Positions 35,950-44,131 of a stretch of 64,000 nucleotides of DNA are shown here, one piece after another. Under the pieces are notes generated by a model, which was given only the letters and a program-made list of their open reading frames with translations, searched no databases and was not told the origin of the DNA. Origin of the DNA: Streptomyces deccanensis (GTDB lineage: Bacteria; Actinomycetota; Actinomycetes; Streptomycetales; Streptomycetaceae); assembly GCF_022385335.1 (NCBI RefSeq), contig NZ_CP092431.1, forward strand, positions 6,572,001-6,636,000, written 5' to 3'. Within the stretch, counting starts at the first letter, position 1, and each line of letters opens with the position of its first letter. The position numbers and the translations under genes were made by a program.

Positions 35950-37238
35950 GCAGCGGAAGCTACGAGTCCACCGCCCCCGGGGAACTGGGCGACCCGGCGG
36001 TGCGCGGCGCCGAGGTGCCCGAGCCGGGGGCCGTCACCATCGTCGTACCGACCTACAACGAGTCCGCCAACGTAAGGGAGTTGCTGCACCGGATCACCGA
36101 GACGGTGCCGTCGAGGCTGCCCTGCGAGGTGGTCTTCGTCGACGACTCCACCGACGACACCCCGCAGGTCATCGACGCCGCCGCGCAGGACTGCCCGTTC
36201 CCGGTGACCGTGCTGCACCGCGACGAGCCGGTCGGCGGACTCGGCGGCGCGGTCGTCGAGGGCATCCGGGCGGCCGGCTCCGACTGGATCGTCGTCATGG
36301 ACGGCGACCTCCAGCATCCACCGTCCCTGGTACCGGAGTTGGTGGCCACCGGGGAACGGTCGGCCGCCGGTCTGGTGGTCGCCTCCCGCTACATCAAGGG
36401 CGGCAGCCGGGCCGGACTCGCGGGCAGCTACCGCGTGGCCGTCTCGCGCGGCGCGACCTGGCTCACCAAGGCCCTCTTCCCGCGCCGCCTGCACGGCATC
36501 AGCGACCCGATGAGCGGCTTCTTCGCCATCCGCCGCAGCGCGGTCACCGCCGACGTCCTCCAGCCGCTCGGCTACAAGATCCTCCTCGAACTCGCCGTGC
36601 GCAGCCGTCCCCGGCGCGTCACGGAGGTGCCGTTCGTCTTCCAGGACCGCTACGCGGGCGAGTCCAAGTCGACCGCGCGGGAGGGGTTCAGGTTCCTGCG
36701 CCACCTCATGGGGCTGCGGACGGCCTCGCCGCTCGCCCGCATGATCGTCTTCGGGCTGATCGGTGTCACCGGCTTCGTCCCGAACCTCGCCGGTCTCCAC
36801 GCCCTGACCTCGGCCGGCATGCACTACGTCCCCGCGGAGATCCTCGCCAACCAGCTCGGGGTGGTCTGGAACTTCTTCCTCATCGAGCACCTGTGCTTCC
36901 GCGAGCGGCGCAGGCACCGCAAGGGATGGGACCGCATCGGCAGGTTCGCGCTGCTCGCCAACGCCGATCTGGTGCTGCGCATCCCGCTGATCGCCCTGTT
37001 CGTCGGCAAGTTCGGGATGGGGGCGCTGCCCGCGACCGCGCTCGCCCTGGTCACGACGTTCGTGCTGCGCTTCGTGGGGACCGAGGCGCTCGTCTATCTG
37101 CCGCGCGGCACGTCCGGTCGTGGCAGGAGGTCTCGCCGTGGGGAGCGCGGCGAGGAGAAGAGGGCTGGACGGCCGGAGCGGCCGGACCAGGCCGGTCAGG
37201 CCGAGCAGCCTGAGCAGTCGGCAAGGAGAGCCGCGTGA
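35946..37238 (+). CDS. GT2 polyprenyl-phosphate sugar synthase fused to GtrA domain
   Basis: A 430-aa fusion. Residues about 28-260 form a DPM1/ArnC-like GT2 domain (IVVPTYNESANVRELL, FVDDSTDD, VMDGDLQHPP, DPMSGFFAIRR) that would load a sugar onto polyprenyl phosphate. Residues about 262-395 form a four-helix GtrA domain thought to flip such lipid-linked sugars across the membrane. A charged Arg/Glu/Gln-rich tail ends the protein. ATG 35946 overlaps the upstream stop (ATGA), and the next gene again overlaps by 4 bp. It probably supplies the lipid-sugar donor to the GT39-like enzyme. Confidence 0.88.
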   Translation: MSSGSYESTAPGELGDPAVRGAEVPEPGAVTIVVPTYNESANVRELLHRITETVPSRLPCEVVFVDDSTDDTPQVIDAAAQDCPFPVTVLHRDEPVGGLGGAVVEGIRAAGSDWIVVMDGDLQHPPSLVPELVATGERSAAGLVVASRYIKGGSRAGLAGSYRVAVSRGATWLTKALFPRRLHGISDPMSGFFAIRRSAVTADVLQPLGYKILLELAVRSRPRRVTEVPFVFQDRYAGESKSTAREGFRFLRHLMGLRTASPLARMIVFGLIGVTGFVPNLAGLHALTSAGMHYVPAEILANQLGVVWNFFLIEHLCFRERRRHRKGWDRIGRFALLANADLVLRIPLIALFVGKFGMGALPATALALVTTFVLRFVGTEALVYLPRGTSGRGRRSRRGERGEEKRAGRPERPDQAGQAEQPEQSARRAA

Positions 37239-39679
37239 AGAACCCACTGAAGAACCGCCGGCAGACCCGGACGAGACCCAGACGGAGAACGGCCCTGCTG
37301 GCGGTGGGCGCACTCGCCTCCGGGCTGCTGCTGATCTCGCCCCAGCCCGCGTCCGCCGCCAACCTCGTCAAGAACCCCGGCTTCGAGACGGCCGGCACCG
37401 GCGACATGCCGTACTGCTGGTCGAAGTCCGGCTGGGGCGACAACGACTTCACCTTCACGACGGTGGCGGACGCCCACTCGGGCTCCAAGGCCATGAAGGT
37501 GGAGCTGACCCGCCGGGTCTCCGGCGACCGCAAGGCCCTGGTCACCGAGTCGGCGGCCTGCGCGCCGCCGGTCACCGTCGGCAAGCAGTACGACCTCGGG
37601 CTCTGGTACAAGTCGACGACCCCGGACACCTCCCTCACGCTCTTCCGGCACGACACCACGGCCGGCTGGCAGTACTGGACCGACCTCAAGACGCTGGAGA
37701 TGGCGGGGAGTTGGACCGAGGCGACGGTCCGCACCCCCGCGATCCCGGCGGGCACCGACCGGATCACCTGGGGCGTCTCCGTCTACGGCACCGGCTCCGT
37801 CACCACCGACGACTACACCATGGACCAGGTCGCCGACCCGGTCCCGGACCCGGAGTGCACCGGCACACCGGCCGAGTGCCAGAACGGCCGCTGGGACGTC
37901 CTGCCCACCCAGAACCCGGTCCGCTCCATGCACTCCGTCGTCCTCAACAACGGCAAGGTGCTGCTGATCGCCGGCTCCGGCAACAGCGAGGAGATGTTCG
38001 AGGCGGGCACCTTCACGTCGGCGGTGTACGACCCGAAGAACGGCACGTACAAGCAGATCCCGACCCCGGACGACATGTTCTGCGCGGGCCACGTGCAGCT
38101 GGACGACGGCCGGGTGCTGGTGATGAGCGGCAACAAGGCCTATCCGGTGCCGGGCGGACACGGCTACGAGGGCTACAAGGACTCGTACGTCTTCGACCCG
38201 GTGACGGAGACGTACAGCAAGACCAACGACATGAACGACGGCCACTGGTACCCGTCGGCGACGATCCTCGGCAACGGTGACGTCATCTCCTTCGGCGGTC
38301 TGCGCGAGGACTCCACGGGTTCGGTGACGGCCGAACTGTGGTCGGACGCCGAGCAGAAGTGGCTCGAACTCTGGAAGGTCAACCAGACCTGGTCGTACTG
38401 GGGCCTGTACCCGTCGATGATCCTCATGCAGGACGGCCGCCTCTTCTACTCGGGCAGCCATGTCTTCGGCAACAACATCCCGGGGACGGGTTCGGCGATC
38501 TACGACTACGGGGCCAACACGATCACACAGGTCCCGGGCCTGCAACGGAAGGACGAACGCGACCAGTCCGCGAGCGTGCTGCTGCCCCCGGCCCAGGACC
38601 AGAAGGTCCTGACGCTCGGCGGCGGCAACATCGAGTCCAACCCCGCGGCGAACCGCCTGACGGACATCATCGACCTCAAGGCCGCGAACCCCGCGTACGT
38701 GGCCGGCCCGCCGATCCCGCAGGGCACGGTGGACCTGGGAGCCGGCAAGGTCGCCCAGACCGGGGACCAGGGCAAGATGTACGTCTCGGCGGTGCTGCTG
38801 CCCGACGGCAAGGTCCTGGAGACGGGCGGCGCCCTGCACAACCGCGCCGACCCGGTCTACGAGACGTCGATCTACGACCCGGCGACCAACACGTTCGACC
38901 AGGTGGCGACGGACCCGGAGGAGCGCGGCTACCACTCCTCGGCCTTCCTCCTGCCCGACGGCCGTGTCATGACCACGGGCGACAACCCGGGCAACGGCAC
39001 ATGGAACCACGACGTGTCGATCTACACCCCGCCGTATCTGTTGAAGGGTGCGCGTCCTTCCATCACCTCGGTGATCGACAAGGAGTGGGTGTACGGCGAC
39101 ACGCAGCGCATCACGGTGGACCGGCCCATCGCCAAGGCGGAACTGATCCGCCCGGCGGCGGTCACCCACTCCTCCGACCCGAACCAGCGCTTCGTGGACC
39201 TGCCCCTGTCGGTGGACGGCAACAACGTCGACCTGAACGTGACGAGCAACCCGAACCTGGCCCCGCCGGGCTGGTACATGCTCTTCGCGGTCGACGCCAA
39301 CGGGGTGCCCTCGGTGGCCGAATGGGTCCACCTCCAGGGCCCGTCCGCCCTCGCGCAGGCCTCCGGCGACGCCCCGTCGGCCCACGTCCACGACTTCGCG
39401 GACGCTCCGAAGGGCAAGGTCACCGGCCCGGGGAAGAAGGTCAGGTCGAAGAAGGTCAGCCCGACCGTCTCCGGCTGCGACCGCCACTACGGCACGGCGA
39501 ACGTCTGCGTGCCGACCGCCTTCCCGGCGGAGGTCAAGAAGACGACGGCGGCGCGGTGCGCGTGGTTGAAGGAGAACGACTACGGCCGCCTGAAGGTCAA
39601 CGGCAAGGACGATCCCCTGAAGCTGGACCGCGACAGGGACGGTCTGGCTTGCGGAAAGGGTGATGTGAAGCGCCGCTGA
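37235..39679 (+). CDS. secreted galactose-oxidase-like copper-radical oxidase
   Basis: An 814-aa exported oxidase. An Arg-rich signal peptide (RRRTALLAVG, cleavage near ASAA) precedes a carbohydrate-binding-like beta-sandwich (about residues 45-200), a Kelch-type galactose oxidase domain and a DUF1929-like C-terminal domain. A terminal Excalibur-type calcium motif (DRDRDGLACG) follows. All five expected copper/cofactor residues can be placed: Cys283 (FCAGH) and Tyr339 (HWYPS) for the thioether radical, Tyr566-His567 (GYHSS) and His645 (VTHSS). The nearest known relative by design is GlxA, which acts with CslA on a hyphal-tip glycan. GTG 37235 overlaps the preceding gene. It would oxidise primary alcohols on the operon's own glycan. 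Confidence 0.88.
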   Translation: MKNPLKNRRQTRTRPRRRTALLAVGALASGLLLISPQPASAANLVKNPGFETAGTGDMPYCWSKSGWGDNDFTFTTVADAHSGSKAMKVELTRRVSGDRKALVTESAACAPPVTVGKQYDLGLWYKSTTPDTSLTLFRHDTTAGWQYWTDLKTLEMAGSWTEATVRTPAIPAGTDRITWGVSVYGTGSVTTDDYTMDQVADPVPDPECTGTPAECQNGRWDVLPTQNPVRSMHSVVLNNGKVLLIAGSGNSEEMFEAGTFTSAVYDPKNGTYKQIPTPDDMFCAGHVQLDDGRVLVMSGNKAYPVPGGHGYEGYKDSYVFDPVTETYSKTNDMNDGHWYPSATILGNGDVISFGGLREDSTGSVTAELWSDAEQKWLELWKVNQTWSYWGLYPSMILMQDGRLFYSGSHVFGNNIPGTGSAIYDYGANTITQVPGLQRKDERDQSASVLLPPAQDQKVLTLGGGNIESNPAANRLTDIIDLKAANPAYVAGPPIPQGTVDLGAGKVAQTGDQGKMYVSAVLLPDGKVLETGGALHNRADPVYETSIYDPATNTFDQVATDPEERGYHSSAFLLPDGRVMTTGDNPGNGTWNHDVSIYTPPYLLKGARPSITSVIDKEWVYGDTQRITVDRPIAKAELIRPAAVTHSSDPNQRFVDLPLSVDGNNVDLNVTSNPNLAPPGWYMLFAVDANGVPSVAEWVHLQGPSALAQASGDAPSAHVHDFADAPKGKVTGPGKKVRSKKVSPTVSGCDRHYGTANVCVPTAFPAEVKKTTAARCAWLKENDYGRLKVNGKDDPLKLDRDRDGLACGKGDVKRR

Positions 39680-39704
39680 CCCTCAACCCGGCCGGCGTGA
39701 TCGG

Positions 39705-39739
39705 CCCCCGTGCCCGGTGGACACCTCCGGGCACGGGGG
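39705..39739 (+). terminator. terminator of the glycan operon
   Basis: A perfect 13-bp stem (39705-39717 with 39727-39739) with a 9-nt loop lies 26 bp after the oxidase gene. Confidence 0.8.
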
Positions 39740-39842
39740 TCGTGTCGGTCACGCACGCTCGCTGATGTGCGCGGCGCGGCGCGGCTCTGGGCGAGGCGGC
39801 TTGTGGCGGAGGCTTGGCTGTCGAGGGCTCGGCAAAGGCGGC

Positions 39843-39870
39843 GTGCAGGTGCAGGTGCAGGTGCAGGTGC
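39843..39870. repeat. hexanucleotide repeat (GTGCAG)n
   Basis: About 4.5 copies of GTGCAG/GCAGGT occur in the 318-bp gene-free stretch between the oxidase terminator and the VOC gene. No gene is supported in this stretch and nothing else was seen in it. Confidence 0.7.
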
Positions 39871-39997
39871 TGGGCTTCGGCGAGGGGAGTGTCAGGTCAG
39901 TGACCGTCGGCTCTCCGCCGGTACGGGTCACGTAGCGGTACGGCGAGATGGTCGTCGCCCTGGCACACAGGGTGGTGGGTGAGGAAGTGGGCGCTGA

Positions 39998-40408
39998 TCA
40001 GTCGTGCTTGGGCCAGATCGGGCCCTGGTCGGTCCAGATGACGCCCTTGTTGCGGCACAGGCAGAAGGGGTGTCCGATCGGGTCGGTGTAGATCCGCCAG
40101 CCGTAGCCGTTGGGGCCGATGAAGTCCTGCCGCAGCGTCGCGCCGAGGTCGAGGACGCGGCGCTGCTCGGACTCGATCTCGTCCACTTCGAAGTCGAGGT
40201 GGAACTGCTTGGGGTGCTCGCTGTCGGGCCACTGCGGAGCGCGGTAGTCGTCCACCCGGATGAATGCCAGCTCGATCTCGCCGAACTGGATGCCGGCCCA
40301 GTTCTCGGAGCTGCCTTCCTTGACCGGACGGCCCGTCACCTCGGAGTAGAAAGCCGCCAGCTTCATCGTGTCCGGGCAGTCGATAATGAAATCGGTGAGT
40401 CGCAGCAT
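39998..40408 (-). CDS. VOC-superfamily (glyoxalase/dioxygenase-like) protein
   Basis: A 136-aa single-domain protein with two beta-alpha-beta-beta-beta modules: an N-terminal FIIDCPDTMKLAAFYSEVTG and a C-terminal DFIGPNGYGWRIYTDPIGHPFCLC. The motif HLDFEVDEIESEQRRVLDLGA is typical of Streptomyces VOC proteins. Possible metal ligands are His in FHLDFEV and residues of the GHPFCL strand. It is usually linked to detoxification or antibiotic binding, but no substrate can be named. ATG 40408 has no ribosome site; a CAAGAT box 6 nt upstream suggests a leaderless mRNA. Confidence 0.82.
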   Translation of the reverse strand: MLRLTDFIIDCPDTMKLAAFYSEVTGRPVKEGSSENWAGIQFGEIELAFIRVDDYRAPQWPDSEHPKQFHLDFEVDEIESEQRRVLDLGATLRQDFIGPNGYGWRIYTDPIGHPFCLCRNKGVIWTDQGPIWPKHD

Positions 40409-40766
40409 CCCGCGATCTTGACACAAGCGCACGCCCGATTCTTCGAGCGAGTCGCTGTGTTGGGTTTACCAAGAGCGCCCCTCACCGCTGACATCAACGG
40501 CCGACACCGCCCGGCTCACGTGCCGTCGTCACGGGTCGGCCGTGGCGGCTTGCTCAGGTCGACGTCACAAGCCGATGGCGTGGCCGGCCGGTGGGGGTGC
40601 AGCGAGGCATACGCGTGCGCGGTCGGTCGACGCGCCCGCCGTCGTGGCCGGCCGCCGTCGGCTGCGGTCCGTGCCACTGCCGTGCCAGATGCAGCGGTCA
40701 GCTCGGCCTGCTGCTTCCCCAGCTGAAAGCTCGGCAGCACGGCATCTGAGTCCCTAGAGTCACCCC
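40409..40766. other. gene-free stretch at the edge of the accessory block
   Basis: About 360 bp upstream of the VOC gene. Short reading frames exist on both strands but none shows Streptomyces codon bias with a ribosome site. Near its end, TAGAGT (40755-40760) could be the -10 of the IS-interrupted gene that starts at 40780. Confidence 0.4.
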
Positions 40767-40791
40767 GGAGGAGGGGGAGATGTCGTCTCTA
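40767..40791 (+). pseudogene. 5' fragment of IS-interrupted gene (RBS plus four codons)
   Basis: A strong ribosome site (GGAGGAGGGGGAG, 40767-40779) is followed by ATG TCG TCT CTA (40780-40791). The CTA is shared with the IS end. Joining these codons to the sequence at 42610, with the element and one TA removed, gives MSSLAITWTLGKHGW in one open frame. Confidence 0.8.
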
Positions 40792-40818
40792 GTGCCGCAT
40801 CAGGCAACGTTCGCCCTG
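40789..40818 (+). repeat. left terminal inverted repeat
   Basis: Thirty bases starting CTAGTGCCGCATCAGGCAAC, matching the complement of 42581-42610 at every position. The transposase stop codon lies inside it, so the last transposase residues (RANVA) are encoded by the repeat. Confidence 0.9.
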
Positions 40819-41954
40819 TCGACGACGGCGCGTAGGCGCCGGTCGTCGGCGTGGCGGTTTCGCCAGATGATGTAGCGGCGGATCATGTTGCCCTGTTCCT
40901 TGTGGTCGGCGTGGTCGGTGCCGTCGAGCGTGAAGTAGCGCAGGGCGGTGAACTGGGCCTCGATCCGGTTCAGCCAGGAGGAGTTGGTCGGCGTGTAGGC
41001 GATCTCGACGTAGTTCGCCGCCGCCCAGGTGCCGACCTGCTGGCATCGCTTCGTGGTCAGGTGAGGGGAGAAGTTGTCGCAGACGATCGCGATCCGCACC
41101 GTCGGAGGGTAGAGGGTGCGCAGGTAGCGGCAGAACTCCAGGAACTGGGTGCGCCGCTTGAGCGGTTTGATGTGGCCGTAGAGCTTGTCCTTGCCCAGGT
41201 CCAGGGCGGCGAACAGGTGCCGCACCCCGCCGTAGCGGTTGTAGGTCGCCCGGCGTCGGCGGCGGGGCTGACGGTCGGGGTCCTTGTGCCTGCCGCCGCG
41301 CTCGACCCACTGCCGGCCGGGGTGCGGCATCAGGTTGAGCGGCCCGAACTCGTCCATGCAGAAAACGGCTTCGGGCTCGCCGTCCTCGGCTATGACCTCG
41401 CCGTCGGCTATCGCGTAGAGATGCTCGACGCGGGCCTTCTTGGCCGCGTAGTCAGGGTCACGGGAGGTCTTCCAGGTCTTCAGGCGTTGAAAGGAGACGC
41501 CTTCCTCGCGGAGCAGGATGCGCAGGCCCTCGTGGCTGATGTCGTCGACCACCCCCTCAGCTACCAGGAAGTCGGCCAGCTTGGCCAGGCTTCAGGTCGA
41601 GAACGGCAGGCCGTGCTCGGCCGGCCTGGACTTGGCGATCTTCTTGATCTCCCGGCGTTCGGAAAGGTTGAAGGTCTTCGGGCGGCCCCCCTTGTACTTC
41701 GGGTAGAGAGAGTCGAAGCCGTCCGTGTTAAAGCTGTGGATCACGTCCCGGACGCGATCCGCGCTGGTGAACGTCACCTCGGCGATCTTCGCCACCGGCA
41801 TGCCCTGCGCGGACAGCAGGATCATTTGAGCCCGACGCCAGGTCACCACCGATCCGGTGCCCCGGCGAAGGATCCGCACCAGCCGTCGGCCCTCGTCATC
41901 ATCGATCTCGCGGACACATACCCGTTCTGCCGCCCGGACAGCCTGGCCCACCAC
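40800..41954 (-). pseudogene. IS630-family transposase, in-frame TGA
   Basis: DDE transposase of the IS630 family. The N-terminal 120 codons (41954-41595) encode HTH segments (AKIAEVTFTSADRVRDVI) and end FST; a TGA at 41592-41594 interrupts the frame. The sequence then continues without any shift, SLAKLADFLVAEGVVDDISHE, to the stop at 40800. The conserved residue at the stop is Trp in relatives I recall (FSTWSLAKLAD), so one TGG-to-TGA transition explains it. The catalytic residues are all present in the distal part: Asp in FCMDEFG, Asp in VCDNFSPH and Glu in NRIEAQF. Activity would need readthrough or trans-complementation. Confidence 0.88.
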
Positions 41955-41990
41955 GCCGCGTGAATCAGCTCCTGAACCGTCACAATGCGC

Positions 41991-42020
41991 TGGGCCGATG
42001 CTGCCTGACGCGCTGCCAGC
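41991..42020 (+). repeat. degenerate internal copy of the IS right end
   Basis: These 30 bases match the outer right inverted repeat (42581-42610) at about 20 of 30 positions without gaps, including the run TGCCTGA. The copy lies just upstream of the transposase start. A unit from 40789 to 42020 would be 1,232 bp, the usual IS630 size, so this may be the ancestral right end. Confidence 0.5.
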
Positions 42021-42042
42021 AGACAGCCTAGAAGGCGCGACC

Positions 42043-42465
42043 TCAGACCTTGGGGAGTTCCCCCCGCTCGGTGATCATTCGCATCCATCCCTCAAGGGTG
42101 GCGACGAATTCCTCGAGGTCGGAAGTGGTGAAGGAGGCTCCCTCATGGTCCCAGTCAGGGTCGAGGACGACAATGCGGAAGCCGCAGCCGTAGTACCAGC
42201 CGGCGTCGATACTGATCTCCCGAGCCTGCAGGCCGCCCTTCCGCACCGCCTCCTGCTCGGTCAGCCACGGCGGTCGTGCGGTACGTGCCCAGTACAGGTC
42301 CTCGGAGTCGTTGACCTCGACTCTTCCATCCGGCAGGCGCCGGGCCATCAACGTGTTGTAGACGACGTTCCAGCCCATTGGGACGCGCAACGGGAGCAAA
42401 CTCCAGTCCTCGGAAAAAGCCTCAGCCAGTGGGGATTGAGGCGGAAGCCCGAAGATCGCGTCCAT
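42043..42465 (-). CDS. passenger gene inside the IS630 element, unknown function
   Basis: A 140-aa soluble, Trp- and acid-rich protein (GWNVVYNTLMARRLPDGR, GWYYGCGFRIVVLDPDWDHEG, LEEFVATLEGWMRMI). It lies between the degenerate internal right end and the perfect outer right end, on the same strand as the transposase. A TATGCT -10 box 8 nt before its ATG suggests leaderless expression. No toxin, regulator or resistance motif is recognisable, and it may be a host gene captured by the element. Confidence 0.65.
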   Translation of the reverse strand: MDAIFGLPPQSPLAEAFSEDWSLLPLRVPMGWNVVYNTLMARRLPDGRVEVNDSEDLYWARTARPPWLTEQEAVRKGGLQAREISIDAGWYYGCGFRIVVLDPDWDHEGASFTTSDLEEFVATLEGWMRMITERGELPKV

Positions 42466-42580
42466 ACACCGACAGCATAGCCAGGGGGTACGTCCTTCAC
42501 ACAGGTCGAGGCTCGAACGACGCCCTAACCCGTGGCGATGTCCGCGCCAGTCGGTGCCAGCCGCCTCACTGGCGACACGG

Positions 42581-42610
42581 CAGGGCGAACGTTGCCTGAT
42601 GCGGCACTAG
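42581..42610 (-). repeat. right terminal inverted repeat
   Basis: A perfect complement of the left end, ending GCGGCACTAG; CTAG is the junction with the interrupted host gene. Confidence 0.9.
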
Positions 42611-43455
42611 CGATCACATGGACGCTGGGCAAGCACGGATGGGCGAGCGTCAAAGTTGCTGACGATCATGGGGAGGCAGAGGTCATTGCTTCCTACATCA
42701 CTGACGCGCCCGAGGAGTTCCTGTACGCCGTCGCCCAGCTTGTCCTCGGTGACGAGGACACACGCGCCGAGTTTGAAGGAGAGCCACAGGTGTACCGGTG
42801 GTTCTCCCACAGAGATGGATCTGCGGTTGATGCCCGCCTGATCAGGGCCGAGGACGCCCAAGCTCCGGACAGCTCAGGAGTGGTTCTCTGGTCAGGCCGC
42901 CACACCGTCACGGCACTTGCACGGTCCGCCGTCCGTGCCTTCGACCGGATCGACTACGAGCAGGGCGTAGAAGCCTACGAGTCCCAATGGGGCCGGCCGT
43001 TTCCCCGGACCGAACTCGAAGCTGTGCGAACCGCAATGCGGTCGCACCAGAGAATCACAGCCAAGGACGACCAACGACGACCACCGAGCGCACGAGCCAC
43101 CGCCCCTGACCAGCAAAACTCAGCTCACCAAGATCTCCGACAACACCCAGGGCAAGAAGACAGGTCTTGGCCGGGACTCGGCGGCCCCCAAGGGTGCCCG
43201 CGCCTGTGGCGGGCCTCAGTCAGTCGTGGACTATGCGTGGACTCGTCGCACGTGGTCTGCCACGCGCAGGGCCGTGACCTGCCGCGTTACCCAGCTACCA
43301 AGGGTCCTCCGGAGCGTGTCCGGGACTGTCAGTGCTCCGGCGTACCTTGTCGCCATGGCGAAGAGACCTCCGGAGGACTGGCGTGCCTGGATGGCGGAAG
43401 TAGCTCGCGAGGTGGCGGCCGGGAGGTTGGAACCGGAGGGCGTCGGTGCGGCTGA
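42610..43455 (+). pseudogene. 3' part of the IS-interrupted host gene
   Basis: After the right inverted repeat the frame continues from GCG at 42610: AITWTLGKHGWASVKVADDHGEAEV to about the segment FPRTELEAVRTAMRSHQ (near 43050). It encodes a soluble domain of about 150 residues. Beyond that the same frame stays open to 43455, but its composition no longer looks coding and it overlaps the next gene, so the true 3' end is unclear. Relatives I recall are Streptomyces hypothetical proteins of about 150-170 aa. The missing 5' end (four codons plus ribosome site) is at 40767-40791. Confidence 0.72.
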
Positions 43456-43762
43456 GATGTACCCCGAGTCCTTGCTGAGGGCGACGGACGCGGCGCTGGC
43501 GGCTTTCGAGGCAGAGGTGCGTGGACTCGTGGGGCCCTCCGACGAAGAGGTCTTCGGGACGGTCGAGCGGGTTGTTCTCGCGCTCAACGCCGTCGCCGAG
43601 GACGACAGCCATGGAGGCGCCGGCTACTGCACAGAAGAGCGGGAGCAACTGTGCGGGTACATAGACCTCACCTTGAGCGAGCACGGTGTGGACGTGGCAG
43701 CTCTGGCGGCAAGGAGAGGCATCAACCGAGCGGAGATCACCGACACCTGGCGCGACTGGTGA
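43355..43762 (+). CDS. small soluble protein, unknown function
   Basis: A 135-aa protein: MAKRPPEDWRAWMAEVAREV, then a mostly helical body with acidic patches and a C-terminal ALAARRGINRAEITDTWRDW. ATG 43355 is chosen because coding character starts there and TACCTT lies 6 nt upstream as a leaderless -10; the frame is open further upstream to 43226. No signal peptide or known domain is seen. It is an accessory-block gene with lower third-position GC than the core. Confidence 0.65.
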   Translation: MAKRPPEDWRAWMAEVAREVAAGRLEPEGVGAAEMYPESLLRATDAALAAFEAEVRGLVGPSDEEVFGTVERVVLALNAVAEDDSHGGAGYCTEEREQLCGYIDLTLSEHGVDVAALAARRGINRAEITDTWRDW

Positions 43763-44131
43763 CCGCCATCGGGCTGCGGGAGCAGGCGGATCATCTGGTC
43801 CCTGACATCCAACCCTGACATCAACGAGCCCGGACAGCGGCACACATCGGCACCCCCGCAGGACCGCCGGACCAGCCGACGACGAGCCCAGGGGCGGGCG
43901 TAGACCGAACTCCTAAAGCGGTGGTCACAGGGCGAGGTCGCCGTCCGAAGTGCTGCAACGACCACGAACAGCCGCAGCACTCGGAGGCCCTGATCAGCGG
44001 ATGAGTCGATCTCCGAAGCACAGCCAAGGGTGGCTTTCCTGAGATTCGCTGAACCTGGCTGCTGAGCGGGACGACTTGCGGTACGTCTGTCTTACCAAGC
44101 GATTGAGCCTGGACTCAGACGGAGGATGAGC
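43763..44131. other. gene-free stretch in accessory block
   Basis: About 370 bp with stop codons in all plus-strand frames and only weak antisense reading frames. No repeat, tRNA or operator was identified. GGAGG at 44121-44125 is the ribosome site of the next gene. Confidence 0.4.

Larger units (their letters stand above)
40789..42610. mobile_element. IS630-family element with passenger gene
   Basis: A 1,822-bp unit bounded by perfect 30-bp terminal inverted repeats (40789-40818 and 42581-42610) that begin and end in CTAG. This fits TA-target duplication as used by IS630/Tc1-type elements. It contains a transposase gene (minus strand, interrupted by TGA) and a second minus-strand gene of unknown function. 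Basic IS630 elements are about 1.1-1.2 kb, so the extra 0.6 kb is accounted for by the passenger. The element splits a host gene after codon four. Confidence 0.88.

Noticed and set aside
37196..39487. A 763-codon antisense open frame across the copper-radical oxidase
   Set aside because: Same GC-driven artefact; the sense strand encodes a recognisable enzyme in an overlapping operon.
39843..39870. Hexanucleotide repeat as a phase-variation switch
   Set aside because: Six-base units do not shift the frame and no gene or promoter overlaps the repeat.
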